Assembly: GCA_025060105.1 (NCBI GenBank)
Contig: JANXCS010000005.1
Location: 89,137 to 153,136 of the forward strand
From: Pseudothermotoga sp.
GTDB taxonomy: Bacteria > Thermotogota > Thermotogae > Thermotogales > DSM-5069
Direction: 5' to 3'
Length of the DNA: 64,000 nt
Under the pieces are notes generated by a model. That model had not been told where the DNA came from, made no database searches, and worked only from the letters and a program-made list of their open reading frames with translations. Numbering within the stretch: position 1 is the stretch's first letter; each line of letters starts with the position of its first letter. The position numbers and the translations under genes are program-made. Of the stretch, positions 9,076-16,731 are shown in pieces.

Positions 9076-9452
9076 ACGAAAATTTGCCTTGCCCTCGGTC
9101 CATCGAACTCACAAAAGAATATCCGCTGCCAAGTACCGAGGGCAAGTTCTCCATCATTCACTAGGACCATCACAGAAGAGCCAATCAAACTTGCCTTTAT
9201 GTGTGCATCAGCGTTGCCTTCAAGATGGCGATAATTTCCATCTGCCGGTACCAACCTAGAAAGTTTCTCAATGATGTCGAATCGAACGGAACTGTCTGCC
9301 CCCTCGTTTATGGTTATCGCAGCCGTCGTGTGAGGCACAAAGATGAAACACACACCGTTCTTCAACCCTGAATCCGATATTAACTTTTGAATTTGATCAG
9401 TGATATCTACCATCTCGACCCTTTGCTTTGTTCTAAGCGATAAGGTCATCAT
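9051..9452 (-). CDS. yjbQ: YjbQ/UPF0047 family protein
   Basis: Small cytoplasmic protein of 133 aa, normal for UPF0047. The family signature is clear: FVPHTTAAITINEGAD, then a run ending YRHLEGNADAHIKASLIG, and ELALGTWQRIFFCEFDGPR. The histidines form the presumed metal site. Family members show weak thiamine-phosphate synthase activity, but the physiological role is unsettled. It is last in the minD-minE-yjbQ string, 9 bases after minE. Confidence 0.9.
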   Translation of the reverse strand: MMTLSLRTKQRVEMVDITDQIQKLISDSGLKNGVCFIFVPHTTAAITINEGADSSVRFDIIEKLSRLVPADGNYRHLEGNADAHIKASLIGSSVMVLVNDGELALGTWQRIFFCEFDGPRARQIFVQTLETRS

Positions 9453-9461
9453 AGCAACGAT

Positions 9462-9740
9462 TCACTCGAACGTGACATTGGTGATTATGACTATGTAACC
9501 GTTGTGTTCCTCAAACTCTACTTTGACCCGCTCGGGGGAAACTTTGAAGGTGTCACTCACCCAAGTTACGATCTTCTCTTTTATCCTTTCAGAATTCTTC
9601 TCGAACTCTGTCTTTGGGATGATCTCAGTGACAGAAACGGGTCGTCTACGCTCAAGAATAGCTTCTAATCTTTTGTAAGCTGTGTCTCTACTCCTTTCCC
9701 GCTTCTTTTTTCTACTGAAGAGGCCGAAGAACCACATCAC
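9462..9740 (-). CDS. minE: Cell division topological specificity factor MinE
   Basis: 92 aa, normal length. It has a hydrophobic/basic N-terminus (MWFFGLFSRKKKRERS) matching the membrane-targeting and MinD-contacting segment of MinE, then a dimerising beta/helix domain ending in NGYIVIITNVTFE. It stimulates MinD ATPase at the membrane and confines division inhibition to the poles. It lies directly behind minD with a 2-base gap. GTG 9740 or ATG 9737 could start it. minC is not adjacent. Confidence 0.87.
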   Translation of the reverse strand: MMWFFGLFSRKKKRERSRDTAYKRLEAILERRRPVSVTEIIPKTEFEKNSERIKEKIVTWVSDTFKVSPERVKVEFEEHNGYIVIITNVTFE

Positions 9741-9742
9741 TA

Positions 9743-10558
9743 TCAGCTCCTCTTCTTACCAAACAGATTCTTGAAGAAGGACAAAAAGCCTTTTTCTTGC
9801 GCTTGTGATAGATCTTGATCCAACGGTATAGTTTCCCCCTTGAGACGCCTAGCGATGTTTTCAAAAACTTTTGTCACATTCAAATCGCCATTCAATACCA
9901 CTGGGATACCCTTGTTCGTAGCGATTATCACATCTTCACAGTCCGGTACCACACCGATTATTTCCAGTGCCAGTGTGGTTGCAACATCTTGCTCGGTGAG
10001 CATTTCTCCAGCTTTGACCATCTTGGATTTGAACCTGTTCAATATAACCTTCATAGACTTCTCGTCAAATCCTAAATTTTCGAGTAGACCGACGACCCTG
10101 TCAGCATCGGAGAGCGCGGGGAGTTCTGGTGTGGTAACTATCAACGCAAGTTCTGCTGGAGCGACAGCGTTTCTGAAACCTCTCTCTATTCCCGCCGGAG
10201 AATCTATGATGATGTAGTCAAACAACGGATGCAAAGCTTTCACTACCGCTTTCATGTCTTCTGGTGAGACCATTTCCTTGGTTGCAACCTGAGACGTTGC
10301 TAGAAGATAGAGATTTCGCTGCTGCTTGTGTTTCACAAGAGCTTCCTGAGCGCTCACCTTACCATTCACCACATCGATCAACGTGTGCACAACCCTGTTC
10401 TCCAAGCCCAACACCACATCAAGATTCTTGAGGCCTATGTCTGCATCTATCACACAAACTTTGTCACCAAACTTCGCCAGGGTGCAACCAAGATTGGCCG
10501 TCACCGTGGTCTTACCAACACCACCTTTACCTGAAGTGACAACGATGACTTTAGCCAC
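9743..10558 (-). CDS. minD: Septum site-determining ATPase MinD
   Basis: ParA/MinD ATPase of 271 aa. It shows the deviant Walker A KGGVGKTTVTANLG near residue 10, the DADIGLKNLDVVLGLENRVV region, the Walker B-like DYIIIDSPAGIE, and a C-terminal amphipathic tail (FLSFFKNLFGKKRS) for membrane binding. It begins at a GTG with GGTGGTGA upstream. Its upstream region is the candidate replication origin, so a division-placement gene borders the proposed origin on the left. Confidence 0.95.
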   Translation of the reverse strand: MAKVIVVTSGKGGVGKTTVTANLGCTLAKFGDKVCVIDADIGLKNLDVVLGLENRVVHTLIDVVNGKVSAQEALVKHKQQRNLYLLATSQVATKEMVSPEDMKAVVKALHPLFDYIIIDSPAGIERGFRNAVAPAELALIVTTPELPALSDADRVVGLLENLGFDEKSMKVILNRFKSKMVKAGEMLTEQDVATTLALEIIGVVPDCEDVIIATNKGIPVVLNGDLNVTKVFENIARRLKGETIPLDQDLSQAQEKGFLSFFKNLFGKKRS

Positions 10559-10878
10559 GAACGTTCACCACCTTGGGGAACATTTTTCGCATAAATTTTA
10601 CCACAACACGCATTTTCAAAATGTGGCCATGTTTTACCACCACGTATTGTGTGGTAAGTTATCTACCACTATCTATAGAAAAATGGTAAATTTGCTCGAA
10701 AAGCCTTTCTAAAAGCAAGTTTTTTGATGGTAAATTGCTTCAATATAGCTTGAAGAAAGGACTAGAAACAACTGTGAAAAAACGGTGGATGTAGAGACTC
10801 ACACCTTCAACCATCTTGCCAAGCGCTTTTGAGAAATTTACCATCGAAGAAATCAGCGATGAGAAAGGATTTTCCTTC

Positions 10879-10935
10879 AAATTTACCAAACGCCCCCCAA
10901 AATTTACCACGCAACTTACCACGCAACTTACCACT
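10879..10935 (+). repeat. Tandem DnaA-box-like 12-mers
   Basis: Four same-strand copies: AAATTTACCAAA (10879), AAATTTACCACG (10900), CAACTTACCACG (10912) and CAACTTACCACT (10924). The last three follow each other at exactly 12-base steps. This spacing would place protein monomers on a regular array. They are taken as DnaA sites within the candidate origin. Confidence 0.65.
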
Positions 10936-10976
10936 GAGCTTTATAAAAAATTTCGCTTTAGATGCCCATTTTCGTC

Positions 10977-10993
10977 AACGCAAAAGTTGCGTT
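10977..10993. repeat. Perfect 7-3-7 palindrome inside candidate origin
   Basis: AACGCAA-AAG-TTGCGTT, a perfect inverted repeat lying 3 bases before the last DnaA-like box (10997-11008). It may be a binding site for an origin regulator or a small hairpin on single-stranded DNA. Confidence 0.5.
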
Positions 10994-11014
10994 AATAGAT
11001 TTACCACCACCTAT

Positions 11015-11029
11015 TTATTATTACTACTA
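11015..11029 (+). other. DnaA-trio-like triplet run and AT-rich unwinding region
   Basis: Immediately after the last box the plus strand reads TTA-TTA-TTA-CTA-CTA. The complementary strand, read 3' to 5', is AAT-AAT-AAT-GAT-GAT, which fits the published DnaA-trio pattern ([G/A]A[T/A], repeated) found beside DnaA boxes in bacterial origins. AT-rich sequence continues to about 11060. The match is by eye. Confidence 0.55.
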
Positions 11030-11105
11030 CGTAATGAGAATAATGATAGAATGATTTTTAGTAGGAAAAGCGTGGAAAATTTTCCAAAACTTGGGGGCGA
11101 TCAAC

Positions 11106-11708
11106 TTGTTCGTGAAAAACTGGATGAGTACGGACTTTCCATCCATAAGTGTCAAAGCAAGTGTACAGGAAGCTCTCAACCAAATGAGAAAGCACAGAAC
11201 GGATTACTGTGTGGCGACAGATGAAGAGGGAAAGTTTGCAGGTTTTGTGTACAAGAACAACATCGCTAATGCAAACTTTGAAGCCAGTGTAGAAAATTAC
11301 GTTTCCTTCCCGGACTTTTATGTACACGAAGATAGTTACATCGAAGAAGCTGCACTAACTTTCAGGGAATCACACGAAAGTTGCTTAGCAGTCGTCGATG
11401 AAGAAATGAAAGTCAAAGGTGTGGTAACCTTGACTGAGGTACTCGAAGCTTTCGTTGCGATCACTGCCATGGATGAACCTGGTGTACGTGTACTCATGGT
11501 CCTTCAAGACAAACCTGGCGAACTCAAAAAAGTTCTGGATGTCTTTGCAATGAACAACATAAACGTTCTTGCAGTCAATACGGTCAAGCGTGACGGGCTT
11601 CGCAGCTTGTCGATAAAAGTGGATGCTCATGAACCAAAGCAAATCGAATGGCTTCTGAAAGAACATGGCATCAAATTTGAAAAGCTAGTGAAGGAGGAAG
11701 GCTTCTGA
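11106..11708 (+). CDS. CBS-domain pair plus ACT domain protein
   Basis: About 200 aa, cytoplasmic. Two CBS repeats come first ('FVKNWMSTDFPSISVKASVQEAL', then 'DSYIEEAALTFRESHESCLAVVDEE...KGVVTLTEVLEA'), followed by a C-terminal ACT domain ('GVRVLMVLQDKPGELKKVLDVFAMNNINV'). CBS pairs bind adenine nucleotides and ACT domains bind amino acids, so this looks like a small-molecule sensor; its target is unknown. I prefer TTG 11106, because GGGGG at 11092-11097 is well spaced for it and it gives the usual M-x-VKNWM opening. An earlier TTG (11091) overlaps that site. A -10-like TAGAAT lies at 11047-11052. It is the first gene right of the candidate origin and shares an overlap with uppP. Confidence 0.85.
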   Translation: MFVKNWMSTDFPSISVKASVQEALNQMRKHRTDYCVATDEEGKFAGFVYKNNIANANFEASVENYVSFPDFYVHEDSYIEEAALTFRESHESCLAVVDEEMKVKGVVTLTEVLEAFVAITAMDEPGVRVLMVLQDKPGELKKVLDVFAMNNINVLAVNTVKRDGLRSLSIKVDAHEPKQIEWLLKEHGIKFEKLVKEEGF

Positions 11709-12421
11709 AACAGTTGTTCTTGGCTGCCGTGCAAGGTGCAACCGAGTTTTTACCCATATCGAGTTCTGGTCACCTTCTTTTGGCATCAGAGCTCCTTCGT
11801 GGAGAGTTGAATCTTAAGATGGCTGTTCTACTCCACGTTGGTAGCTTGTTCGCCGTTTTACTCTTCGTTCGTCGTTCAATCCTCAGAGTTTTCAAAGATT
11901 GGAAATTTTTGGTCAATCTGGTTATTTCAACAATACCAGCAGCATTCGTAGGTATATTTTTCGAGGATTTGGTGGAACGAGCGTTTTCTAGCCTTTTTCT
12001 TTTACCATTGCTGTTCGCTATCAACGCGCTCGTGCTAACTCTCGCCTCACTGAAGAATGGTGATAGGAGTTTGGAGCAGATGAACGTTCAGCACGCATTG
12101 CTGATAGGTTTGTTTCAAGCCGTTGCTGTTTTCCCCGGCATATCTCGTAGCGGTATGGCTTTATCTGCAGCTTTGCTACTCGGTTACAAAAGAGAAGAGG
12201 CCGTAAAGTATGCTTTCCTAATGGCCATACCAGTACTCGCAGGTGCGAGTTTATTGAAATTGAAGGGAGCCTCAATTTTCATGGATCTGAGCTTTTTTGT
12301 CTCATTTTTGAGCAGTTTGCTGGCTCTGTTCGTTTTGAGAAAAGTGGTCTTGGTTGGCAAATTGAAAGTGTTCGCAAGTTATTGTCTAGCGGTGGCCTTT
12401 TTGGTTTTTGTTCTGGGGTGA
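11705..12421 (+). CDS. uppP: Undecaprenyl-diphosphatase UppP/BacA, apparent CTG start
   Basis: Polytopic membrane enzyme that dephosphorylates undecaprenyl diphosphate to recycle the lipid carrier for peptidoglycan. Family motifs are clear: VQGATEFLPISSSGHL near the N-terminus and FPGISRSGM near residue 140. Length is about 238 aa. The first in-frame TTG (11714) lies 16 bases from AGGAGG (11692-11697), which is too far. CTG 11705 is 7 bases away and restores the LKQLFLAAVQG opening, equivalent to MKE-IL-VQG of relatives. CTG overlaps the TGA of the previous gene. CTG initiation is rare, so TTG 11714 remains an alternative. Confidence 0.9.
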   Translation: MKQLFLAAVQGATEFLPISSSGHLLLASELLRGELNLKMAVLLHVGSLFAVLLFVRRSILRVFKDWKFLVNLVISTIPAAFVGIFFEDLVERAFSSLFLLPLLFAINALVLTLASLKNGDRSLEQMNVQHALLIGLFQAVAVFPGISRSGMALSAALLLGYKREEAVKYAFLMAIPVLAGASLLKLKGASIFMDLSFFVSFLSSLLALFVLRKVVLVGKLKVFASYCLAVAFLVFVLG

Positions 12422-12428
12422 TGAGTTG

Positions 12429-13052
12429 ATGAAGTTCGAGGTTCTGATAACTGGTGGAAGCATCAGAGTGCCTCCATATGTGGCAGCACCGTACTGTACT
12501 GTAGCGCTTTTGAGCGATGAAAAAAGGATGGTTCTCATAGAGCCAGGTAGTTTTCCGGCGTGGGAGGCGCTCGAACGGTCGTTCAAAGAAAAAGGTTTGA
12601 AAGCCGAAGACATAACTGATTTAGTCATCTCACACGTTCATATGGATCATATATTCTGTTCCATATTCTTCAAAAACGCGGTCGTTCATGTACATGAGAA
12701 ATACATAGAAAGAAACTACTCTTCCTTTGGACCGATCGCTGGTTTATTTTACCCGATGGTTTTGAACAGTTGGAAAGAGGTTCATCCAATCAAGGATGGA
12801 GACGTACTCTTCGATTGCGTCAAGGTTTTCCACACTCCTTATCACTCCTCCGACCATGTGTCGCTGCTGATCCAAACGGAGAACATGGGAAGGGTCTTCA
12901 TGCCCGGGGACATATGTTACAGCAGGATTGAGTACTTTGAATACATGAAGGGTTACAAGAAAGATGACGTCGCAAAATTCCTCAAGACCATTTCTAAAGA
13001 TTGTGACTGGATCGTTTTCACACACGATTTGCCTATGAAGGTGGTGGGGTGA
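12429..13052 (+). CDS. Metallo-beta-lactamase-fold hydrolase
   Basis: 207 aa. It carries the metal motif HVHMDH (near residue 72), a later 'FHTPYHSSDHVSLLI' histidine, 'FMPGDICYS' (Asp ligand) and a C-terminal 'FTHD' histidine. This is the pattern of the MBL superfamily, closest in look to lactonase-like or unassigned metallohydrolases. The substrate is unknown. ATG 12429 is preceded by GGGGTGATGAG. Part of the CBS/ACT-uppP-MBL-AhpD-polA run with almost no gaps. Confidence 0.85.
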   Translation: MKFEVLITGGSIRVPPYVAAPYCTVALLSDEKRMVLIEPGSFPAWEALERSFKEKGLKAEDITDLVISHVHMDHIFCSIFFKNAVVHVHEKYIERNYSSFGPIAGLFYPMVLNSWKEVHPIKDGDVLFDCVKVFHTPYHSSDHVSLLIQTENMGRVFMPGDICYSRIEYFEYMKGYKKDDVAKFLKTISKDCDWIVFTHDLPMKVVG

Positions 13053-13415
13053 ATGGTTGAAGAATTCGTAAATTACAGAGCGAAATTGAATCAGCTCATA
13101 GAGAAGAAAGGTAACCTACACACGAAGCGTTTCATGAATCTCGACGCACAGGTTTACGAAAAAGGCGTCTTGGACACCAAGACCAAAGAGATGCTCGGTT
13201 TGGTAGCCTCGATGGTGCTCAGATGCAACGATTGCATAACTTACCATATGATAAGACTCTTCCAATTGGGAACGAGTGATGAAGAGTTTTTTGAAATCTT
13301 CAACGTTGCCTTGATAGTCGGTGGTTCAATAGTCATACCGCATCTGCGAAAAGCAGTAGAAGTGTTGGAAGAACTGAGGGAGCTTGAAAAGAATGGCAAG
13401 ACTGTTTCTCTTTGA
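13053..13415 (+). CDS. AhpD-like / carboxymuconolactone decarboxylase family protein
   Basis: 120 aa, all helical. The signature is 'KTKEMLGLVASMVLRCNDCITYHMIR': a Glu, then CxxC and a His, the AhpD-type redox centre. Proteins of this kind act as thiol reductants or peroxidase helpers rather than true decarboxylases. Starts directly after the MBL gene stop; its 3' end overlaps polA by 23 bases. Confidence 0.87.
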   Translation: MVEEFVNYRAKLNQLIEKKGNLHTKRFMNLDAQVYEKGVLDTKTKEMLGLVASMVLRCNDCITYHMIRLFQLGTSDEEFFEIFNVALIVGGSIVIPHLRKAVEVLEELRELEKNGKTVSL

Positions 13416-16071
13416 CGGTACTGGTCTTGCTTTCAGGGCTTATCATGCCATCGATCAGTCGCTGAGCACAAGTAATGGTGTTCCTACGAACGCAACTTAC
13501 GGCTTGATGAGGATGATGCTAAAGTTCTTGAAAGAGTGGGTCAAGGAAGGCGATTACACAGGTTTTGCGATGGATAAAAAAACGAAAACTTACCGACACG
13601 AGTTACTCGCTGAATACAAGGCTCACAGGCCTTCCGCTCCGGATGCTATGTTGCAACAACTGCCATACATAAAACGTGGCGTTGAGGCGCTCGGGGTGAA
13701 GGTACTCGAGTATGAAGGTTGTGAAGCAGACGATGTCATCGCTACACTTGCGAAGAAAGGTGAATCAATCTTCGAAGAAATCCACATCGTCAGTGGAGAC
13801 AAAGATATGCTTCAACTCGTGAGTGACAGAATAAAAGTTTGGCGTCCTGTGAAGGGGATTTCTGAATTGGAGATGTACGATGAAAAGAAGGTTTTAGAGA
13901 AGTTTTCTGTCCGACCGAGATACATAGTTGATCTGTTGGCGCTCGCGGGGGATGCCATCGACAATGTGCCAGGTGTACAAGGTATTGGTCCGAAAACAGC
14001 CGTTGAACTCATCTCACGCTATGGAAGCTTGGAGGAAATATACGAAAAGATCGACAAGAGCAGTAAGATAGGTAAAATGCTCTTCCAGTATAGAGAGGAC
14101 GCCTTCAAAAGTAAGCGCCTTGTGACATTGATGACCAACCTTGAACTTGGTCTAGATTGGGAGGAGTTAAGGTATAAAGGTTTCAATCAGGAACGGCTCG
14201 TGGAATTTTTCAAAGAGTTGGAATTTTCAAGTTTGATGAAGGAACTTGGACTTTACAGCCAACAACCCGAGCAAACGCCATACAAAACAGTCTCAACAGA
14301 AGCGGAATTTGAAAAACTTTTGCAACGCATACACGCTAGCCAGTACGTTGTCATCGATGTTGAGACAGATTCTTTGATACCCTTAGATGCACATTTGGTT
14401 GGTGTTTCAGTGGCATTGCCAGATAAAAGTAGTTATTATGTACCAGTGGGTCACAAAAAAGGGCCAAACTTACCATTGGAAAAAGTTCTGAAGGGTTTGA
14501 AAACGGTCCTTGAGGACAAGACTACCAGGATCATCGGACAGAACTTGAAGTACGATTACGCTGTGTTCATGATGTATGGTCTCAGACCCAACGTGCCGAC
14601 GTTTGATACCATGATCGCAGCCTATTTGTTGAACCCTGATGAGAAAAAGTTCGGCCTCGATGAACTGGCTTTGAAATTCCTCAACTATAAGATGATGAGC
14701 TTTGACGATTTGGTGAAGAGTTCTTCGCCCTTGTTCAGTGCGGTTACCTTTGCCGATGTTGATGTTCATGATGCGACGAGGTATTCTGCCGAGGATGCCG
14801 ATGTCACGAGAAAATTGTACGAGCTTTTGAATGTGAAGTTGCATGAACAAGGCTTGACCGAGGTTTTGGAAAAAATAGAAATGCCGTTGATACCAATACT
14901 TGCGGAGATGGAATTAACGGGTGTTTATGTTGACGTTTCTTACCTTAAGGATTTATCAATGAAATACAATGTGAAGATGGATGAACTTTCGAGGCAGATA
15001 TTCGATCTCGCCGGAGAAGTGTTCAATTTGAATTCACCGAAGCAGACAGCTTACGTGTTGTTCGAAAAGTTGAAGATCAAACCGAAGGGTAAAACACCGA
15101 GTGGTGAACCTTCCACCAGAGCTGATATTCTGGAAGACTTGGTTGAAGAGCATCCCATCGTACCGCTGATCCTTTCTTACAGGAAATATCAGAAATTGAA
15201 ATCGACGTACCTAGATGTGTTACCGAAACTCGTTCATCCAAAAACAAACCGTATTCATACAAGTTTTCACCAGACTGGAACCGCTACGGGAAGGTTGAGC
15301 AGCAGCGATCCAAATTTGCAGAATTTACCCAGCAGGCAAGAGGAAGGCAGAGAGATAAGAAAGGCGATCGTACCTCAACACCCAAACTGGAAGATTGTGA
15401 GTGCTGATTATTCTCAGATTGAGCTCAGAGTGCTGGCACACATGAGCAAAGATGAAAATCTCATTGAAGCGTTCATCAAGGACAAAGACGTTCACACGTT
15501 TACTGCTTCACGCATATTCGGTGTGAGGGAAGAAGATGTTGACCCACAACAAAGGGCCATAGGTAAAATGGTCAACTTTTCCATCATATATGGAGTGTCT
15601 GCATACGGTTTATCGCAACGCACAGGTCTTTCCTTCAGGCAAGCGGAAGCTTTCATAAAGGAATACTTTGAGCTTTATCCAGGCGTGAGGGATTATCTGA
15701 CGAAAGTCATATCTTTCGCGAAAACTCACGGACACGTGAGAACATTGTTCGGAAGAAAGCGTGAAGTACCGCAGTTGAGATCCTCCGACGTTTCGGTCAG
15801 GCAAGAAGGCGAAAGAATAGCCGTCAATACACCAATCCAAGGCACTGCTGCCGATATAATGAAACTTGCCATGATAAACGTTTACAACTTCCTCAAAGAA
15901 AATAAACTCAGAGCGAAGATGATACTTCAAATTCACGATGAACTCGTTCTAGAGGTTCCAAACGAGGAGGTGGAATTCGTCAGCACCAGGGTCAAGGAGA
16001 TCATGGAAACAGTGGTAAAATTATCGGTACCACTGAAAACGGATGTAAAGGTATCCGATCACTGGGAATGA
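13393..16071 (+). CDS. polA: DNA polymerase I with proofreading domain
   Basis: 892 aa. The 5' nuclease domain spans about 1-290 (MARLFLFDGT, CEADDVIA, SGDKDMLQL, GVQGIGPKTA). The 3'-5' exonuclease domain (about 300-470) retains its acidic motifs (IDVETDSL near 321, NLKYDYAVF, YSAEDADVT), so proofreading is probably active, unlike Taq Pol I. The polymerase domain has motif A SADYSQIELRVLAHMS near 670, motif B RAIGKMVNFSIIYGVS, and motif C QIHDELVLE near 848. It acts in Okazaki-fragment maturation and repair. ATG 13393 gives the family N-terminus; the upstream TTG (13384) is inside the previous gene and less likely. Confidence 0.97.
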   Translation: MARLFLFDGTGLAFRAYHAIDQSLSTSNGVPTNATYGLMRMMLKFLKEWVKEGDYTGFAMDKKTKTYRHELLAEYKAHRPSAPDAMLQQLPYIKRGVEALGVKVLEYEGCEADDVIATLAKKGESIFEEIHIVSGDKDMLQLVSDRIKVWRPVKGISELEMYDEKKVLEKFSVRPRYIVDLLALAGDAIDNVPGVQGIGPKTAVELISRYGSLEEIYEKIDKSSKIGKMLFQYREDAFKSKRLVTLMTNLELGLDWEELRYKGFNQERLVEFFKELEFSSLMKELGLYSQQPEQTPYKTVSTEAEFEKLLQRIHASQYVVIDVETDSLIPLDAHLVGVSVALPDKSSYYVPVGHKKGPNLPLEKVLKGLKTVLEDKTTRIIGQNLKYDYAVFMMYGLRPNVPTFDTMIAAYLLNPDEKKFGLDELALKFLNYKMMSFDDLVKSSSPLFSAVTFADVDVHDATRYSAEDADVTRKLYELLNVKLHEQGLTEVLEKIEMPLIPILAEMELTGVYVDVSYLKDLSMKYNVKMDELSRQIFDLAGEVFNLNSPKQTAYVLFEKLKIKPKGKTPSGEPSTRADILEDLVEEHPIVPLILSYRKYQKLKSTYLDVLPKLVHPKTNRIHTSFHQTGTATGRLSSSDPNLQNLPSRQEEGREIRKAIVPQHPNWKIVSADYSQIELRVLAHMSKDENLIEAFIKDKDVHTFTASRIFGVREEDVDPQQRAIGKMVNFSIIYGVSAYGLSQRTGLSFRQAEAFIKEYFELYPGVRDYLTKVISFAKTHGHVRTLFGRKREVPQLRSSDVSVRQEGERIAVNTPIQGTAADIMKLAMINVYNFLKENKLRAKMILQIHDELVLEVPNEEVEFVSTRVKEIMETVVKLSVPLKTDVKVSDHWE

Positions 16072-16084
16072 GGAGGTATCATGA

Positions 16085-16564
16085 ATGGATGCACGGATCG
16101 TGAATGCATTGATAGCTGCTATCATCAACACGCTGAGAACCCTTTTGAATGTCTCACCGACGATCGGAAAACCCGGTTTGTTGAAGGAAATAAAGCCGAA
16201 GTTCGATATGATAACTGTTATAGGTTTTTCTGGAAACGTGGATGGAAACCTCATATACTCTTTCAGTCCAAGCACAGCACTCAAAGTTGTTTCTAAAATG
16301 ATGGGTTTGCCGTACGATAATTTGGATGAACTCGCCATGAGTGCAATAGGTGAGCTTGGAAATATGATCGCCGGTGCACTCGCCATGAACCTGGAGAAGG
16401 CTGGATGCAGGATAGTCATAAGTCCTCCCACTGTTGTGACTGGAAACAATCTCAAACTTGCTGTGGAAGGGCTCGCAATAAATCTTCCAGCATCGATCTT
16501 TGACGGTGACGATGCAGAAGTTATACTTTCCGCTAAGGGTTCGATGAAATGTTCTCAGCAGTGA
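16085..16564 (+). CDS. cheX: Chemotaxis phosphatase CheX
   Basis: 159 aa. It closely follows the CheX pattern: MDARIVNALI at the start, 'VIGFSGNVDGNLIYSFSPSTALKVVSKMMG' and the phosphatase helix 'ELAMSAIGELGNMIAGALAM' with the ExxN catalytic pair. CheX dephosphorylates CheY-P and tunes flagellar switching. ATG 16085 follows GAGGAGG; another ATG at 16081 is out of frame. Motility genes are scattered here (fliD, flaG and cheW lie a few kb on), typical of Thermotogales. Confidence 0.93.
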   Translation: MDARIVNALIAAIINTLRTLLNVSPTIGKPGLLKEIKPKFDMITVIGFSGNVDGNLIYSFSPSTALKVVSKMMGLPYDNLDELAMSAIGELGNMIAGALAMNLEKAGCRIVISPPTVVTGNNLKLAVEGLAINLPASIFDGDDAEVILSAKGSMKCSQQ

Positions 16565-16728
16565 TGATCCTTTTAGTTCTAGGTTGTGTGCTGTTTGTGT
16601 TGCTCATCGTTGCCTTTCGCACCTTTAAATTCGAATCTAAAGAACTCACGTGGAGAACTTTGTGGGTGATTCTTCTGTGTTTAATGTTGATGGGTCTTTC
16701 CATACTGTTCTCGTTTTTGGGGGGATGA
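16549..16728 (+). CDS. Small two-helix membrane protein (59 aa or shorter)
   Basis: An open frame with two hydrophobic segments: MILLVLGCVLFVLLIVAF, a polar linker FKFESKELTWR, then LWVILLCLMLMGLSILFSFL. It could begin at ATG 16549, or at GTG 16561/ATG 16564 in a TGATG overlap with the cheX stop. There is no strong ribosome binding site, so coupling to cheX is likely. It ends 3 bases before the next membrane-protein gene. Frame continuity, the 2-TM pattern and exact fit between two genes support it. Function unknown. Confidence 0.6.
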   Translation: MFSAVMILLVLGCVLFVLLIVAFRTFKFESKELTWRTLWVILLCLMLMGLSILFSFLGG

Positions 16729-16731
16729 ACT

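Larger units (their letters stand above)
10593..11056. other. Candidate chromosomal replication origin (oriC)
   Basis: This 546-base gap between divergent minD and the CBS/ACT gene holds no plausible gene. About twelve copies of a 12-mer resembling AAATTTACCACC are present. Plus-strand copies lie near 10593, 10631, 10660, 10834, 10879, 10900, 10912, 10924 and 10997. Minus-strand copies lie near 10651-10660, 10681-10692 and 10727-10738. I recall the reported Thermotoga maritima DnaA box as AAACCTACCACC; these share its TACCAC core. A cluster of three 12-base tandem copies, a 7-3-7 palindrome, a final box, a triplet run and an AT-rich stretch follow in order, as in a bacterial origin with an unwinding element. 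No dnaA gene is adjacent in the window. DnaA-regulated promoters are the main alternative. Confidence 0.7.

Noticed and set aside
10829..11224. Plus-strand frame of 131 codons through the candidate origin
   Set aside because: Its repeated Asn-Leu-Pro/Arg units are just the translation of the TTACCACGC tandem boxes, and it runs into the CBS gene in a different frame.
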